Notes under the pieces: model-generated
The model's database searches: none
Seen by the model: only the letters and a program-made list of their open reading frames with translations
Told to the model about the DNA's origin: nothing
Assembly (NCBI GenBank): GCA_003056425.1
Contig: PYVY01000001.1
Coordinates: 124,001-188,000 of the forward strand
Source: Alteromonas indica
GTDB taxonomy: Bacteria; Pseudomonadota; Gammaproteobacteria; Enterobacterales; Alteromonadaceae
DNA: 64,000 nt
Direction of reading: 5' to 3'
Shown here: one piece after another, positions 34,991 through 43,466 of the stretch
How positions within the stretch are numbered: the stretch's first letter is position 1
Layout of the letters: every line of letters starts with the position of its first letter
Program-made: the position numbers and the translations under genes

Positions 34991-36556
34991 TTAGCCTAAC
35001 TGGTCTGAAGCTACTTTATAGCGAGGGTCTTCCACTACATTGATTTCAACAAACTTGTTGGCTTTTTTCAGTAACGCCCGGCAATCACTGCTGATATGCC
35101 GAATATGCAGTTTTTTACCCTGCTGTTCGTATTTATCTGCCAACCCATCCAGCGCATCAATGCCTGAGGAGTCCCAGATTCGGCTGTTATTAAAATCAAT
35201 CACTACATCCTGCGGATCGTTGGCGATGTCGAATTGGTCTTTAAAATGGGTGATAGATCCGAAGAACAATGGACCATCCAATTCATAGACTTTCCAGCCG
35301 TCGTTATCGATATGCGTTTTAATCTCAATATGACGCGCATGTTTCCAGGCAAAGACCAGCGCTGACACAATAACCCCAACTACTACCGCAATCGCGAGAT
35401 CAGCTATAACCGTAACGCCGGTTACCAGGAACAATACAAACGCATCTTCCTTGTTTACCCCACGTACAATTCTGAATGAAGCCCATTCAAAGGTAGCAAT
35501 AACTACCACGAACATAACGCCCACCAGGGCCGCCAGCGGTATCATTTCAATCAAAGGCGCAGCAAATAAGATGAAAGCCAGTAGCACCAGCGCAGCGGTG
35601 ATGCCCGATAAGCGCCCACGTCCGCCGGAATTAATGTTGATCATACTTTGCCCAATCATTGCGCACCCGCCCATACCGCCAAAGAAGCCATTGACCGTAT
35701 TTGCGACACCCTGTCCTACGCACTCTTTGTTACCGCGGCCTCGGGTATCGGTCATTTCATCAATAAGCGATAGGGTCAGTAACGACTCAATCAGGCCAAC
35801 CAGACACAGAATTATTGAAGTAGGTAGAATGATCATTAAGGTGTCCATATTAAAGGGCACCATAGGCACAGCAAAGCTTGGCAACTCGCCGGCCAATGTC
35901 GCGGTAGCCTGTTGCTCGGCGGGTAATAAATCCCGTACAAAATCAATTACAGTACGCGCTTCCAGGTTCAGCATATGCACCAGTGCGGTAACCACAATAA
36001 TGGCCACCAATGATGCCGGCACAGCTTTGGTTAATTTAGGTAACAAATAAATGATAGCCATGGTTAACGCTACCAGCCCTAGCATGACGTAAAGCATAGA
36101 GCCCTGCATCCACTGCCATTCGCCAACACTGTTAAGCACTTTAAACTGCCCTAGCTGGGCTAAAAATATAACGATAGCCAACCCATTTACAAAGCCCAGC
36201 ATTACCGGGTATGGCACCAGCCGGATAAATTTACCCAGCCTGAACACACCACACAGTATTTGCAATAGACCGGCCAGCACCACTGCCGCAAACAGGTATT
36301 GCACACCGTGTTGAGCCACCAACGCTACCATCACCACGGCCATTGCCCCGGTTGCCCCTGAGATCATGCCGGGGCGGCCGCCAATTGCCGAGGTTATCAA
36401 GCCCATCATAAAGGCTGCGTAGAGGCCTATCATCGGCTCTACACCGGCGACAAAAGCGAAGGCTACCGCTTCGGGGACCAAAGCTAATGCAACAGTAATC
36501 CCTGACAGTACGTCGTTTTTCACGTTGCTGTCTTTATTGGTGATCAGGTCAAACAT
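34991..36556 (-). CDS. SulP family anion transporter with STAS domain
   Basis: A 521-aa inner-membrane transporter. About ten to twelve helices (residues 15-410) carry the SulP pattern [20 protein letters not shown] and [16 protein letters not shown]-terminal STAS domain (about 430-510) has [20 protein letters not shown]. The members best matched by this motif set carry sulfate, bicarbonate or other anions; which one applies here is unclear. No carbonic anhydrase or sulfur genes lie next to it. It is monocistronic with a terminator. Confidence 0.88.
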   Translation of the reverse strand: MFDLITNKDSNVKNDVLSGITVALALVPEAVAFAFVAGVEPMIGLYAAFMMGLITSAIGGRPGMISGATGAMAVVMVALVAQHGVQYLFAAVVLAGLLQILCGVFRLGKFIRLVPYPVMLGFVNGLAIVIFLAQLGQFKVLNSVGEWQWMQGSMLYVMLGLVALTMAIIYLLPKLTKAVPASLVAIIVVTALVHMLNLEARTVIDFVRDLLPAEQQATATLAGELPSFAVPMVPFNMDTLMIILPTSIILCLVGLIESLLTLSLIDEMTDTRGRGNKECVGQGVANTVNGFFGGMGGCAMIGQSMININSGGRGRLSGITAALVLLAFILFAAPLIEMIPLAALVGVMFVVVIATFEWASFRIVRGVNKEDAFVLFLVTGVTVIADLAIAVVVGVIVSALVFAWKHARHIEIKTHIDNDGWKVYELDGPLFFGSITHFKDQFDIANDPQDVVIDFNNSRIWDSSGIDALDGLADKYEQQGKKLHIRHISSDCRALLKKANKFVEINVVEDPRYKVASDQLG

Positions 36557-36849
36557 GTGTTTCCAATTGGTGTGTTGGTTAAAAAACGGGCGGCGATTCT
36601 ATCACCATGCGTAACTAAAGTCCTTTAATAGAATGTTAAAAGCGCGACGGTTCAGGCATAATTTTAACCCCCTGCTGAATGACTTCAGCACAATTTTGTA
36701 TCGACAGTGGCGAGGTTATTGCAACGGCTGTTCGGCACGGGCAAACTAGCGTTTTCGCAAATATGCTAAAAGGGCAATGTCTTTAATAGGTCTGGCCCCA
36801 CCGTTTATTTACTATCACTATAATTTACGCCACCAAAAGGGGGTTTCAC

Positions 36850-37155
36850 TTGGTACCTTATTTACTCACCGGCCTATCTGTCTTAGTAGCGGGGGTTATA
36901 CATTGGAGTGCACCACATGCATTTTGGCGCGCCACGCTGACCTCCACCGCCACTATCTTATTGCTTTCTGTGGCAGCCTTATTCATTTTTCAGGCGTCGG
37001 GGTTTTTAGTCAGCGAAGAAACCGGTGAAGAAGCAGATATTATGGGCTCATTACTGGTAGTTACCGCACTGGTCTCTTTCTTTGGTTTTCTAATTTCAAT
37101 TTTTGTAGGTTGGTTTTTGCGCACGGTACGCCACCCCCAATCCAAACACAAATGA
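36850..37155 (+). CDS. Small membrane protein of unknown function
   Basis: A 101-aa protein with three hydrophobic segments (about 5-20, 30-50, 65-90) and a basic tail (RTVRHPQSKHK), probably in the inner membrane. The start is TTG at 36850 with GGGGG 6 bases upstream. I recognise no family. The next small membrane gene begins 58 bp later. Confidence 0.6.
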   Translation: MVPYLLTGLSVLVAGVIHWSAPHAFWRATLTSTATILLLSVAALFIFQASGFLVSEETGEEADIMGSLLVVTALVSFFGFLISIFVGWFLRTVRHPQSKHK

Positions 37156-37167
37156 GAATTGTTTTCA
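37153..37167. promoter_or_regulatory. Possible Fur site
   Basis: TGAGAATTGTTTTCA matches 11 of 14 defined positions of the 7-1-7 Fur motif TGATAATNATTATCA. It overlaps the stop codon of the gene before it and lies about 50 bases ahead of the next small gene. Confidence 0.35.
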
Positions 37168-37213
37168 TTCAATAGATAGGTTACAGTAATCCCTTACTTT
37201 GGTTGGGGGTGCT

Positions 37214-37471
37214 ATGCTCTGGCTTCTTTATAGTTTGGTTAGCGCTTTGCTTGCCGCATTATGTGTGGTTCGCCGCCATGCATTAAGTAATGCTACTGAG
37301 GCGGTAATGGCAGCGTTTTGCTTTATTACTTTAACTGGCCTGCTTAATATTCTGGCGGTGGGTGTGCTGCCTGGCCTGCTTTTGAGTCTGCTGTATTTAG
37401 GGCTAAGCGGGTATGCGGTGCATTTAACCCGCTGGCCAGAATGGCTGGCTGAACATTGTATTACAGAATAA
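37214..37471 (+). CDS. Small membrane protein of unknown function
   Basis: An 85-aa protein with three hydrophobic stretches (about 3-18, 30-48, 50-68). The ATG at 37214 has GGGGG 4 bases upstream and is preferred over a TTG five codons earlier. No family is recognised. It may be linked to the gene before it, or be expressed separately from a promoter near the Fur-like site. Confidence 0.6.
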   Translation: MLWLLYSLVSALLAALCVVRRHALSNATEAVMAAFCFITLTGLLNILAVGVLPGLLLSLLYLGLSGYAVHLTRWPEWLAEHCITE

Positions 37472-37507
37472 GCCACAGCACCCGCTTCACCTGCGTAGTC
37501 ATTCAGC

Positions 37508-38164
37508 TTATTGTATCTGCTTTGCCGGCCGGGTCAGTTGTGTCCATACGGCCACCCATACCAATCCCGCGGCCCAGCCGGATAATATGTCGGTCGGCCA
37601 GTGGACACCTAGGTATATCCGGCTAAAACCAATAAGCAGGGTAGTAAGCGCTGCCAACCCAAATACCAGGCCACGAATATCCGGTTTATTACTTAACCTG
37701 ATAATAATCACCGCCAAAGTAAAGTACGTAATGAACGACATCATGGCATGGGCCGACGGAAAGCTACTGGTAAAGACCCGTGTGCCGTGACCGACCAGAT
37801 CTGGCCGGGGCCGGGTGAACCCATGTTTTAATGCAAAAGTAACGGCCAATGCTGCCAAAATGCCTACGCCCAGTTGTACCGCCATTTTGCCGCGCCCGGT
37901 AATGGCCAGCCACGCCGCGCTAATGGCGCTTAAATATAATAGCGCCCAGTTACTTCCCAACGCGGTAATATCGCGCATACCTTCTTCCAGCCAGCCCGGG
38001 CCGATAGGATCGGCTAAATCATTGGCGTGGCGTAAGCCTTTGATAATCGCTTCGTCCAAGCCGGGAACGGGCGTGTAGATAACCCACCAGGCCAGCCCTG
38101 CGAATACAGCTAATGCCACAGCAGCGACGATAGATAAGGTTACGGGTTGTAATGTATGGCGCAT
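37508..38164 (-). CDS. PAP2 superfamily phosphatase
   Basis: A 218-aa integral membrane phosphatase. The three catalytic PAP2 motifs are visible: KHGFTRPRP (motif 1), SFPSAHAMMS (motif 2, PSGH-like with Ala) and SRIYLGVHWPTDILSG (motif 3). It has about six helices. It probably removes phosphate from lipid phosphates such as undecaprenyl pyrophosphate, phosphatidate or phosphatidylglycerophosphate. I chose the ATG at 38164, with AGGT upstream, over a TTG seven codons earlier. Confidence 0.88.
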   Translation of the reverse strand: MRHTLQPVTLSIVAAVALAVFAGLAWWVIYTPVPGLDEAIIKGLRHANDLADPIGPGWLEEGMRDITALGSNWALLYLSAISAAWLAITGRGKMAVQLGVGILAALAVTFALKHGFTRPRPDLVGHGTRVFTSSFPSAHAMMSFITYFTLAVIIIRLSNKPDIRGLVFGLAALTTLLIGFSRIYLGVHWPTDILSGWAAGLVWVAVWTQLTRPAKQIQ

Positions 38165-38387
38165 AATACCTGCTGCATGAAACAAAACTGAATGAATAGT
38201 TATCAGTACTCCTGTTGCTCACAGGAAGTTTACCTGATGACCTATTTTCAGCAAAATGCTGTTAATATACAGTCACTCAGAGCGTGCGCTGAGCCAGTTT
38301 ATCGCTGCTGCCAGGGTGGGTTTCTGATACCATTGCGGGTTAACCAACAAAGCCGTTTTCTTTCCTTTTGCAGGCATATCGCATTTT

Positions 38388-39320
38388 ATGTACGGATTTA
38401 TAACAAATACACTTGGCCCAGTGCTTATCCTGCTTTTAATGGGCTATTACCTGTTTAGGCGGGGCTTGTTAAATGAGCAGTTTATCGAGGCAGGTTCAAA
38501 ATTAGTCTTCAACCTGGCCCTGCCCGCTTTATTGTTTTTATCCATCGCCGAAGCCGACTTTGCGCAGGCGGCAAATGGCAAGCTGATACTGGTAGGATTG
38601 GGCGGAACCTTGCTTTATTTTGCCCTGTTAATGGCATTTTGCCATGCTACCGTAACGCCTAAGAATGCCAGGGGAGTGGTAGTGCAAGGCGGTTTTCGCG
38701 CCAATATGGGCATTATTGGACTGGCCTATTGCGCCAATACTTATGGTAACGAAGGATTGGCCGCCGCCTCGGTATATCTTGGCTGTGTGACGATTTTATA
38801 TAATGTGCTGTCAGTATTTGTGCTTAATTTTTATCAGGATGTGCAGCGCTCCCTCACCCAGCATATTCTGGGCATAACCACCAACCCCCTGATTCTGGCT
38901 ATTCTGGCCGCCCTGCCATTTTCGTATTTTCATATCGCCCTGCCTGACTTTTTACAGGCTACCGGGGGATACTTCGCTCAACTCACCCTGCCGCTGGCGC
39001 TTATATGTACCGGCGCATCGCTCCAGTTTCGCTCGTTTGGCGTTGATAAAGTGAATATTGGCATTGCCACAGTGAGTAAGTGCCTGCTTTATCCACTGGT
39101 GCTGGTAGGGCTGGCATACTGGGCGGGTTTTACCGGTATGGCGCTGGGCATTGTGCTGCTACTGAGTATTGCGCCCACCGCCGCAGCCAGCTATGTGATG
39201 GCGCGTAACTTAGGCGGTGATCCCCGTCTGGCCGCCAGTATTATCGCCCTGACTACCCTGTTGTCGTTACCGGTCACCGCCCTGGCGTTTAGTCTGCTGT
39301 CAGCCAATGCACTGTTGTAA
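38388..39320 (+). CDS. AEC family transporter (auxin efflux carrier type)
   Basis: A 310-aa inner-membrane protein with ten hydrophobic segments. It opens with LGPVLILLLMGYYLFRRGLL and has NLALPALLFLSIAEADF and the family region RANMGIIGLAYCANTYGNEG. In the second half are LPLALICTGASLQF and SIAPTAAASYVMARNLGGDP. AEC proteins carry organic anions such as malate or malonate; the substrate is not predictable. It converges with bolA only 20 bp away. Confidence 0.88.
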   Translation: MYGFITNTLGPVLILLLMGYYLFRRGLLNEQFIEAGSKLVFNLALPALLFLSIAEADFAQAANGKLILVGLGGTLLYFALLMAFCHATVTPKNARGVVVQGGFRANMGIIGLAYCANTYGNEGLAAASVYLGCVTILYNVLSVFVLNFYQDVQRSLTQHILGITTNPLILAILAALPFSYFHIALPDFLQATGGYFAQLTLPLALICTGASLQFRSFGVDKVNIGIATVSKCLLYPLVLVGLAYWAGFTGMALGIVLLLSIAPTAAASYVMARNLGGDPRLAASIIALTTLLSLPVTALAFSLLSANALL

Positions 39321-39340
39321 CTCGGGGCCAGCCTGCTCTA

Positions 39341-39658
39341 TTACGCTTTACTCCCACCCAGACATTGTGGTGAGGCTACAATATCGCCACCGCGTTCCTG
39401 CCATTGCGTTGGTGTATAAGTATGCAAGGCCAGGGCGTGCACCGGACCATCAAGGGCCTCTTTAAGCAAGGCATTAACCGTACGATGACGGGCAATCAGG
39501 CGCTGTGACTCAAATTGCGTGGATACCACGGTAACGTTGAAGTGACTTTGCGCGCCCGGCGGTACGTTATGCATATGGCTTTCATCCAATACCTTCAGGT
39601 ATACCGGCGCAAGATGTTCGTTAAGGGTTGTTTCAATAAACTCTTTTATTTGTGTCAT
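39341..39658 (-). CDS. bolA: BolA family protein
   Basis: A 105-aa protein with the BolA fold: VYLKVLDESHMHNVPPGAQSH near residue 20, then the strand region FNVTVVSTQFE, and RLIARHRTVNALLKEALDG with the helix-turn-helix-like part and invariant His. ALALHTYTPTQW closes it. BolA proteins pair with monothiol glutaredoxins in Fe-S handling and affect cell shape under stress. The start is ATG at 39658. It is followed by a convergent AEC gene and preceded by alkB 22 bp upstream, so it may be co-transcribed with alkB. Confidence 0.93.
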   Translation of the reverse strand: MTQIKEFIETTLNEHLAPVYLKVLDESHMHNVPPGAQSHFNVTVVSTQFESQRLIARHRTVNALLKEALDGPVHALALHTYTPTQWQERGGDIVASPQCLGGSKA

Positions 39659-39680
39659 CGTTATTTAACCATGTTGCAGG

Positions 39681-40310
39681 CTACGCTGAATAAGGGTACA
39701 CGTAGCGGAATGTAAGATTAATGCGCTCACCAACCTGGCGAGTGGTTTTATTGATACCATGTTGATACAACCGCTGTGTATCGCCTTGCATCAATAGCAA
39801 ACTACCGTGCTCAAGTACAATAGTGGTGCGGGCTTTAGTTTGCTTGTTGACAAAGGCAAAGGGCCGCGGCTGGCCTAATGTAACCGAGGCAATCAGTGGC
39901 TGAGGTCCTAGTTCGGGCTCATCATCACTATGTAGCCCCATACTATCTTTGCCATCTCGATACCAGTTTGCTAATACACTGTTAAAGTGTCCCCCCGTAT
40001 GCGCTTGTAACGTGTCGCGTAAAACCTTTAAATCATGGTGCCAGGGATGCGGTGATAAAGTCAGGCCCGAGTAACTGTACACTGTGTTCGTATCGCCGTA
40101 CCACGCTTGTAAACGAGGAATTTTTACCAGCTTGCCAAACAGTTTAATGGTATCCTGATGCCACTGTAATTGTGACTTTAAACGGGTAGCTATCGCTGTA
40201 GCATTGTCAGCTGACAACCAGCCTGGCTGATAACTGACCGCAGCCCCGGGCAGTGCCAGATCGCGCGCGCCAGCATGGGTGTGTTCGTTATCAAATAACC
40301 CAAACTGCAT
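39681..40310 (-). CDS. AlkB-like alpha-ketoglutarate-dependent dioxygenase
   Basis: A 209-aa Fe(II)/2-oxoglutarate dioxygenase of the AlkB/ALKBH2 type. Iron ligands are His and Asp in LHSDDEPELGP and the later His in YQHGINKT; the oxoglutarate Arg lies in GERINLTFRYV. ALKBH2-type marks are NSVLANWYRDGKDSMGLHSD and ASVTLGQPRPFAFV. It probably reverses alkylation damage in DNA or RNA bases. The ATG at 40310 follows GGGGG by 5 bases and is chosen over an upstream in-frame codon. It is divergent from rlmG, and bolA follows. Confidence 0.88.
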   Translation of the reverse strand: MQFGLFDNEHTHAGARDLALPGAAVSYQPGWLSADNATAIATRLKSQLQWHQDTIKLFGKLVKIPRLQAWYGDTNTVYSYSGLTLSPHPWHHDLKVLRDTLQAHTGGHFNSVLANWYRDGKDSMGLHSDDEPELGPQPLIASVTLGQPRPFAFVNKQTKARTTIVLEHGSLLLMQGDTQRLYQHGINKTTRQVGERINLTFRYVYPYSA

Positions 40311-40354
40311 ACGCGCCCCCTTACAAATGAATTTCAAAAGATGATAAATGCGTT

Positions 40355-41548
40355 ATGAATACCTGTTTTTCTTATCAGGATCGCCAGTTAACTTTAATTC
40401 GCTATCCAGCCAAACACCAACACAAATCGTTACAAGCATGGGACAGTGCAGACGAGCTGATTATTGATCATCTCAGCAGCCCCGACCACGTCTTATCTGA
40501 GGGCCAGTGTAGCATATTCAATGACGATTTCGGTGCACTGGGTACCTGGTTTGCTGATCGGCAGCCCTACTGGTACAGCGATTCCTGGATAGCCCATTGT
40601 TCGCTGGCGGCTAATCTTGAGGCCAACAATATTGCAGTGAGTATCGGCCCCCTGGGGCAGGTCTGTGCCCCGGTAACCGCGTCGGGCGATCTAACCAGCC
40701 TGCCGGAAGCACCGGGGTTGGTGATATTCAAAATTCCCCGCACCCTGGCTCTGCTTGAAGAACAACTGGCCCAGCTGCGGCATCGTGTTACTCCATCCAC
40801 CCAGGTGGTGGCCGCGGCGAAAACCAAGGCGGTCACCCGCACTGTCCTGGCATTATTTGAAAAGTATCTTGGCCCTACCACAACCTCGCTGGCCCAAAAG
40901 AAATCACGCTTAATTTTTTGTACGCCAGCGCAGACGGTAATGGATAACGCGGGCAGCTCCCCTTTCCCAACAGTATGGCGCCAACGTGCCAGTACAGGTA
41001 TAGATCTGCAAATAGCCAATCATGCGAATGTCTTTTCACGTGGCTCGGTGGATATCGGCGCGCGTTTGCTGCTTGAACATATGCATGTGACGAACCAGGA
41101 ACAGGTTATTGATTTGGGCTGCGGCAATGGCGTGCTGGGTTTAAATGCTTTGGCCATGGCCCCCCACTCTCAGGTAACCTTTGTGGATGAATCGTTTATG
41201 GCGTTGCAAAGTGCTCGGGAGAATGTGCTAGAAAACTTTCCTGACGCACTCAACCAATGTCGGTTTATTGCCAGTAATTGCCTGGAATCTTTGCTCGCCC
41301 AGGGCCAGCAAGCCAGTCAGGATAAAGTATTGTGTAATCCGCCGTTTCATCAGCAAAATGCGGTAACTGACCATATCGCCTGGCAAATGTTTCACGACAG
41401 CCGTGACATTTTACGCCGTGGCGGGCATCTTATTGTGGTGGCAAACCGGCATCTAGGATACCACGTACAGTTAAAGCGTTTATTTGGGGGTGTGAAGGTA
41501 CTTGCAAGTAATCGAAAATTCGTTATTTTGAGTGCAGCTAAGCGTTAA
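40355..41548 (+). CDS. rlmG: 23S rRNA (guanine-N2)-methyltransferase RlmG
   Basis: A 397-aa SAM-dependent methyltransferase of the RsmC/RlmG group. The N-terminal half is a catalytically silent RNA-recognition copy, and the C-terminal half has the SAM motif VIDLGCGNGVLGLNAL and the N2-guanine motif VLCNPPFHQQNAVTDHIA. RlmG (YgjO) modifies G1835 of 23S rRNA in E. coli. The ATG at 40355 is divergent from alkB with 44 bp between. A cyclophilin follows after 14 bp and may be in the same transcript. Confidence 0.9.
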   Translation: MNTCFSYQDRQLTLIRYPAKHQHKSLQAWDSADELIIDHLSSPDHVLSEGQCSIFNDDFGALGTWFADRQPYWYSDSWIAHCSLAANLEANNIAVSIGPLGQVCAPVTASGDLTSLPEAPGLVIFKIPRTLALLEEQLAQLRHRVTPSTQVVAAAKTKAVTRTVLALFEKYLGPTTTSLAQKKSRLIFCTPAQTVMDNAGSSPFPTVWRQRASTGIDLQIANHANVFSRGSVDIGARLLLEHMHVTNQEQVIDLGCGNGVLGLNALAMAPHSQVTFVDESFMALQSARENVLENFPDALNQCRFIASNCLESLLAQGQQASQDKVLCNPPFHQQNAVTDHIAWQMFHDSRDILRRGGHLIVVANRHLGYHVQLKRLFGGVKVLASNRKFVILSAAKR

Positions 41549-41562
41549 TCAAGGGAGCAGGT

Positions 41563-42159
41563 ATGTTTCGGTATTTACTGTTTATTCTGGTATTGGCCAC
41601 CACCAGTGTCGTGGCTAAAGATAAAGACGATGGGTCAAATGTGCAGCCTGAAAACTTTTATCCCCGAGTAAAACTGGTGACCTCGATGGGCGATATTATT
41701 ATTGAACTGGATCGGCGCCGGGCTCCTATTACCACCAATAATTTTTTACGCTATGTTTCTAAACGGGGCTACGACGGTACCCTGTTTCACCGGGTAGTAC
41801 CTGGTTTCATTGTACAAGGCGGCGGGTACAACAAAGACTTTGAGGAAAAACCCAGTTACCCGGAAATTTTCAATGAGTCGGGCAATGGCATGAAAAACAA
41901 ATTATATACCGTGGCGATGGCTCGCCAGAATGAGCCTCATTCCGCTACCCGTCAGTTTTTCTTCAATGTGAACGACAACCCCTCTTTGGACCCAGGTAAA
42001 GAGTGGGGCTACGCCGTATTTGGAATGGTGGTAGAAGGTGAAGAAGTGGTCGATAAAATGATGGAAGTGGAAACGGAGTATCAGCTACGCCTTCGAGAGC
42101 CCAGTAGCCCGATTGAGCCGATTCTGCTGGAACAAGCCACAGTGCTACCAGCCACTTAA
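41563..42159 (+). CDS. Exported cyclophilin-type peptidyl-prolyl isomerase
   Basis: A 198-aa protein with a signal peptide (about 1-18, ending VVA). The cyclophilin domain has the usual marks: NNFLRYVSKRGYDGTLFHRV, PGFIVQGGGYN, TVAMARQNEPHSATRQFFFN and WGYAVFGMVVEGEEVVDKM. It probably speeds proline isomerisation of exported proteins in the periplasm, as PpiA does. The ATG follows AAGGGAGCAG. It is 14 bp downstream of rlmG and is likely co-transcribed. Confidence 0.9.
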   Translation: MFRYLLFILVLATTSVVAKDKDDGSNVQPENFYPRVKLVTSMGDIIIELDRRRAPITTNNFLRYVSKRGYDGTLFHRVVPGFIVQGGGYNKDFEEKPSYPEIFNESGNGMKNKLYTVAMARQNEPHSATRQFFFNVNDNPSLDPGKEWGYAVFGMVVEGEEVVDKMMEVETEYQLRLREPSSPIEPILLEQATVLPAT

Positions 42160-42219
42160 GCAGTTTTTAGGCTGACATTTTCGGCGCAGGCGGCAGGCGA
42201 AACAGCCGGTCACGATATT

Positions 42220-42729
42220 TTATAATGTTCGCCAGTATAACTGCTGGCGCGTTAGTTTCGGCATAAAAAGGTGCCCCTGGTGGCGATACCCTAACCGCTC
42301 CAACAACTGGCGTGAAGGGGTATTATGCCGATGTACAATAGCGCTTAAATAACTAAACTGGTAATAGCTTTTGGCCCGCTTGATCACTGCCAGCGCGGCC
42401 TCGCTGGCATAGCCTTTACCGCGGCTTTCGGCTAAAAAGGCAAAGCCCAAATCGGGGCAGCCGAAAATGCCCCGGTTTAACAGGCCGCACATACCCAACG
42501 GTTGTCGGTCATGGCGCCGTTCAACCACCCACAGGCCATACCCCCACCGGTCGAAATGCTCATGGCTTAGGGCAATATATTTCTTCGCATCGCTGATACT
42601 ATGAACGCCGCGATTACCAATAAAACGCAGCCATGCGGGATCGTTATTAAGAGTATATATCCACGGCGCATCATCCCCACACGCTTTACGCAACCCCAGG
42701 CGGCTACTAATGAACTGATAATCGCTCAT
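42220..42729 (-). CDS. GNAT family N-acetyltransferase (RimJ-like)
   Basis: A 169-aa acetyltransferase. The acetyl-CoA region is DLGFAFLAESRGKGYASEAA. RLGLRKACGDDAPWIYTLNN at the start and ARQLLERLGYRHQGHL-like text (SRQLLERLGYRHQGHL) at the end are typical of the RimJ/RimL group that acetylates protein or small amine termini. The acceptor is unknown. Its ATGA overlaps the stop codon of the gene upstream, so the two are coupled. Confidence 0.85.
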   Translation of the reverse strand: MSDYQFISSRLGLRKACGDDAPWIYTLNNDPAWLRFIGNRGVHSISDAKKYIALSHEHFDRWGYGLWVVERRHDRQPLGMCGLLNRGIFGCPDLGFAFLAESRGKGYASEAALAVIKRAKSYYQFSYLSAIVHRHNTPSRQLLERLGYRHQGHLFMPKLTRQQLYWRTL

Positions 42730-43358
42730 GCCTGCTCCTGCAATAGTAATGCATCGATCTGGCGCTGTTGGTGGGGACTGACCCGTCCTGGCCGCGGATA
42801 CGCAGGCTGCTTACGGTCCTGGCGAATGTGTTCAGGCCAGTGGGCCGTGCTGCGAATAAATGCTTGCGCGCTGGCCTGCCCGCCGTGCTCTAAACAACCA
42901 GCCAGACAGGTATCAATGTAAGTTTGCGACACCGGATAGTGGGCGTCTGCCAATTGCGTGGCCAACGACTGGCAGATCCATACCTGTTTGTGGGCTAAAC
43001 GGTCTTGCAGAAATTGGCTGGACTGGATGTCGAGCCCGGCGTCAATATGCTGCGGCTGAACCTGCACAAACCGGTAGTCTTTTTCGCGACGAGCCAGCGC
43101 CGGGCTAAGTGCGGTGGGTACCATTAATGCGTTCAGCCGACCACTATGTTCAGGCCAGGCCCCAACGTAGGTTTGCTGTTCGCGAATGCTGCGGGTAATC
43201 CAACCGCGGGCGAAGCCATTGACTTCAACGAGCAGGCCGGTATGGGTAAGGTCAGAAAAACGCTGGCGACTATCGCGATTGATGAGCGAGCCGTAACCCA
43301 GAATTAAATGATTATAACTGAACGAATCAAACCACTGCTGTAACTGACTTAAGGTCAA
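42726..43358 (-). CDS. Gamma-glutamylcyclotransferase-like protein
   Basis: A 210-aa protein whose start carries the GYGSLINRDSRQRF signature of the gamma-glutamylcyclotransferase (BtrG/GGCT) fold. The catalytic acid region may be near FVQVQPQHIDAGLD, but the usual Glu is not certain. The start is TTG at 43358, seven bases after AGGA. It overlaps the GNAT gene by 4 bp, which suggests they act on related substrates. Function beyond the fold is unknown. Confidence 0.7.
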   Translation of the reverse strand: MTLSQLQQWFDSFSYNHLILGYGSLINRDSRQRFSDLTHTGLLVEVNGFARGWITRSIREQQTYVGAWPEHSGRLNALMVPTALSPALARREKDYRFVQVQPQHIDAGLDIQSSQFLQDRLAHKQVWICQSLATQLADAHYPVSQTYIDTCLAGCLEHGGQASAQAFIRSTAHWPEHIRQDRKQPAYPRPGRVSPHQQRQIDALLLQEQA

Positions 43359-43466
43359 AACTCATTCCTGTAGGATGCGCATTTTTCCAGTCAGTATAGC
43401 AAGGATGGCGGGCTGGCTCATCCCCCTGTTAGCGTGTGGTGAGCCAGCCGGTTTAGCAGTGTTGCA

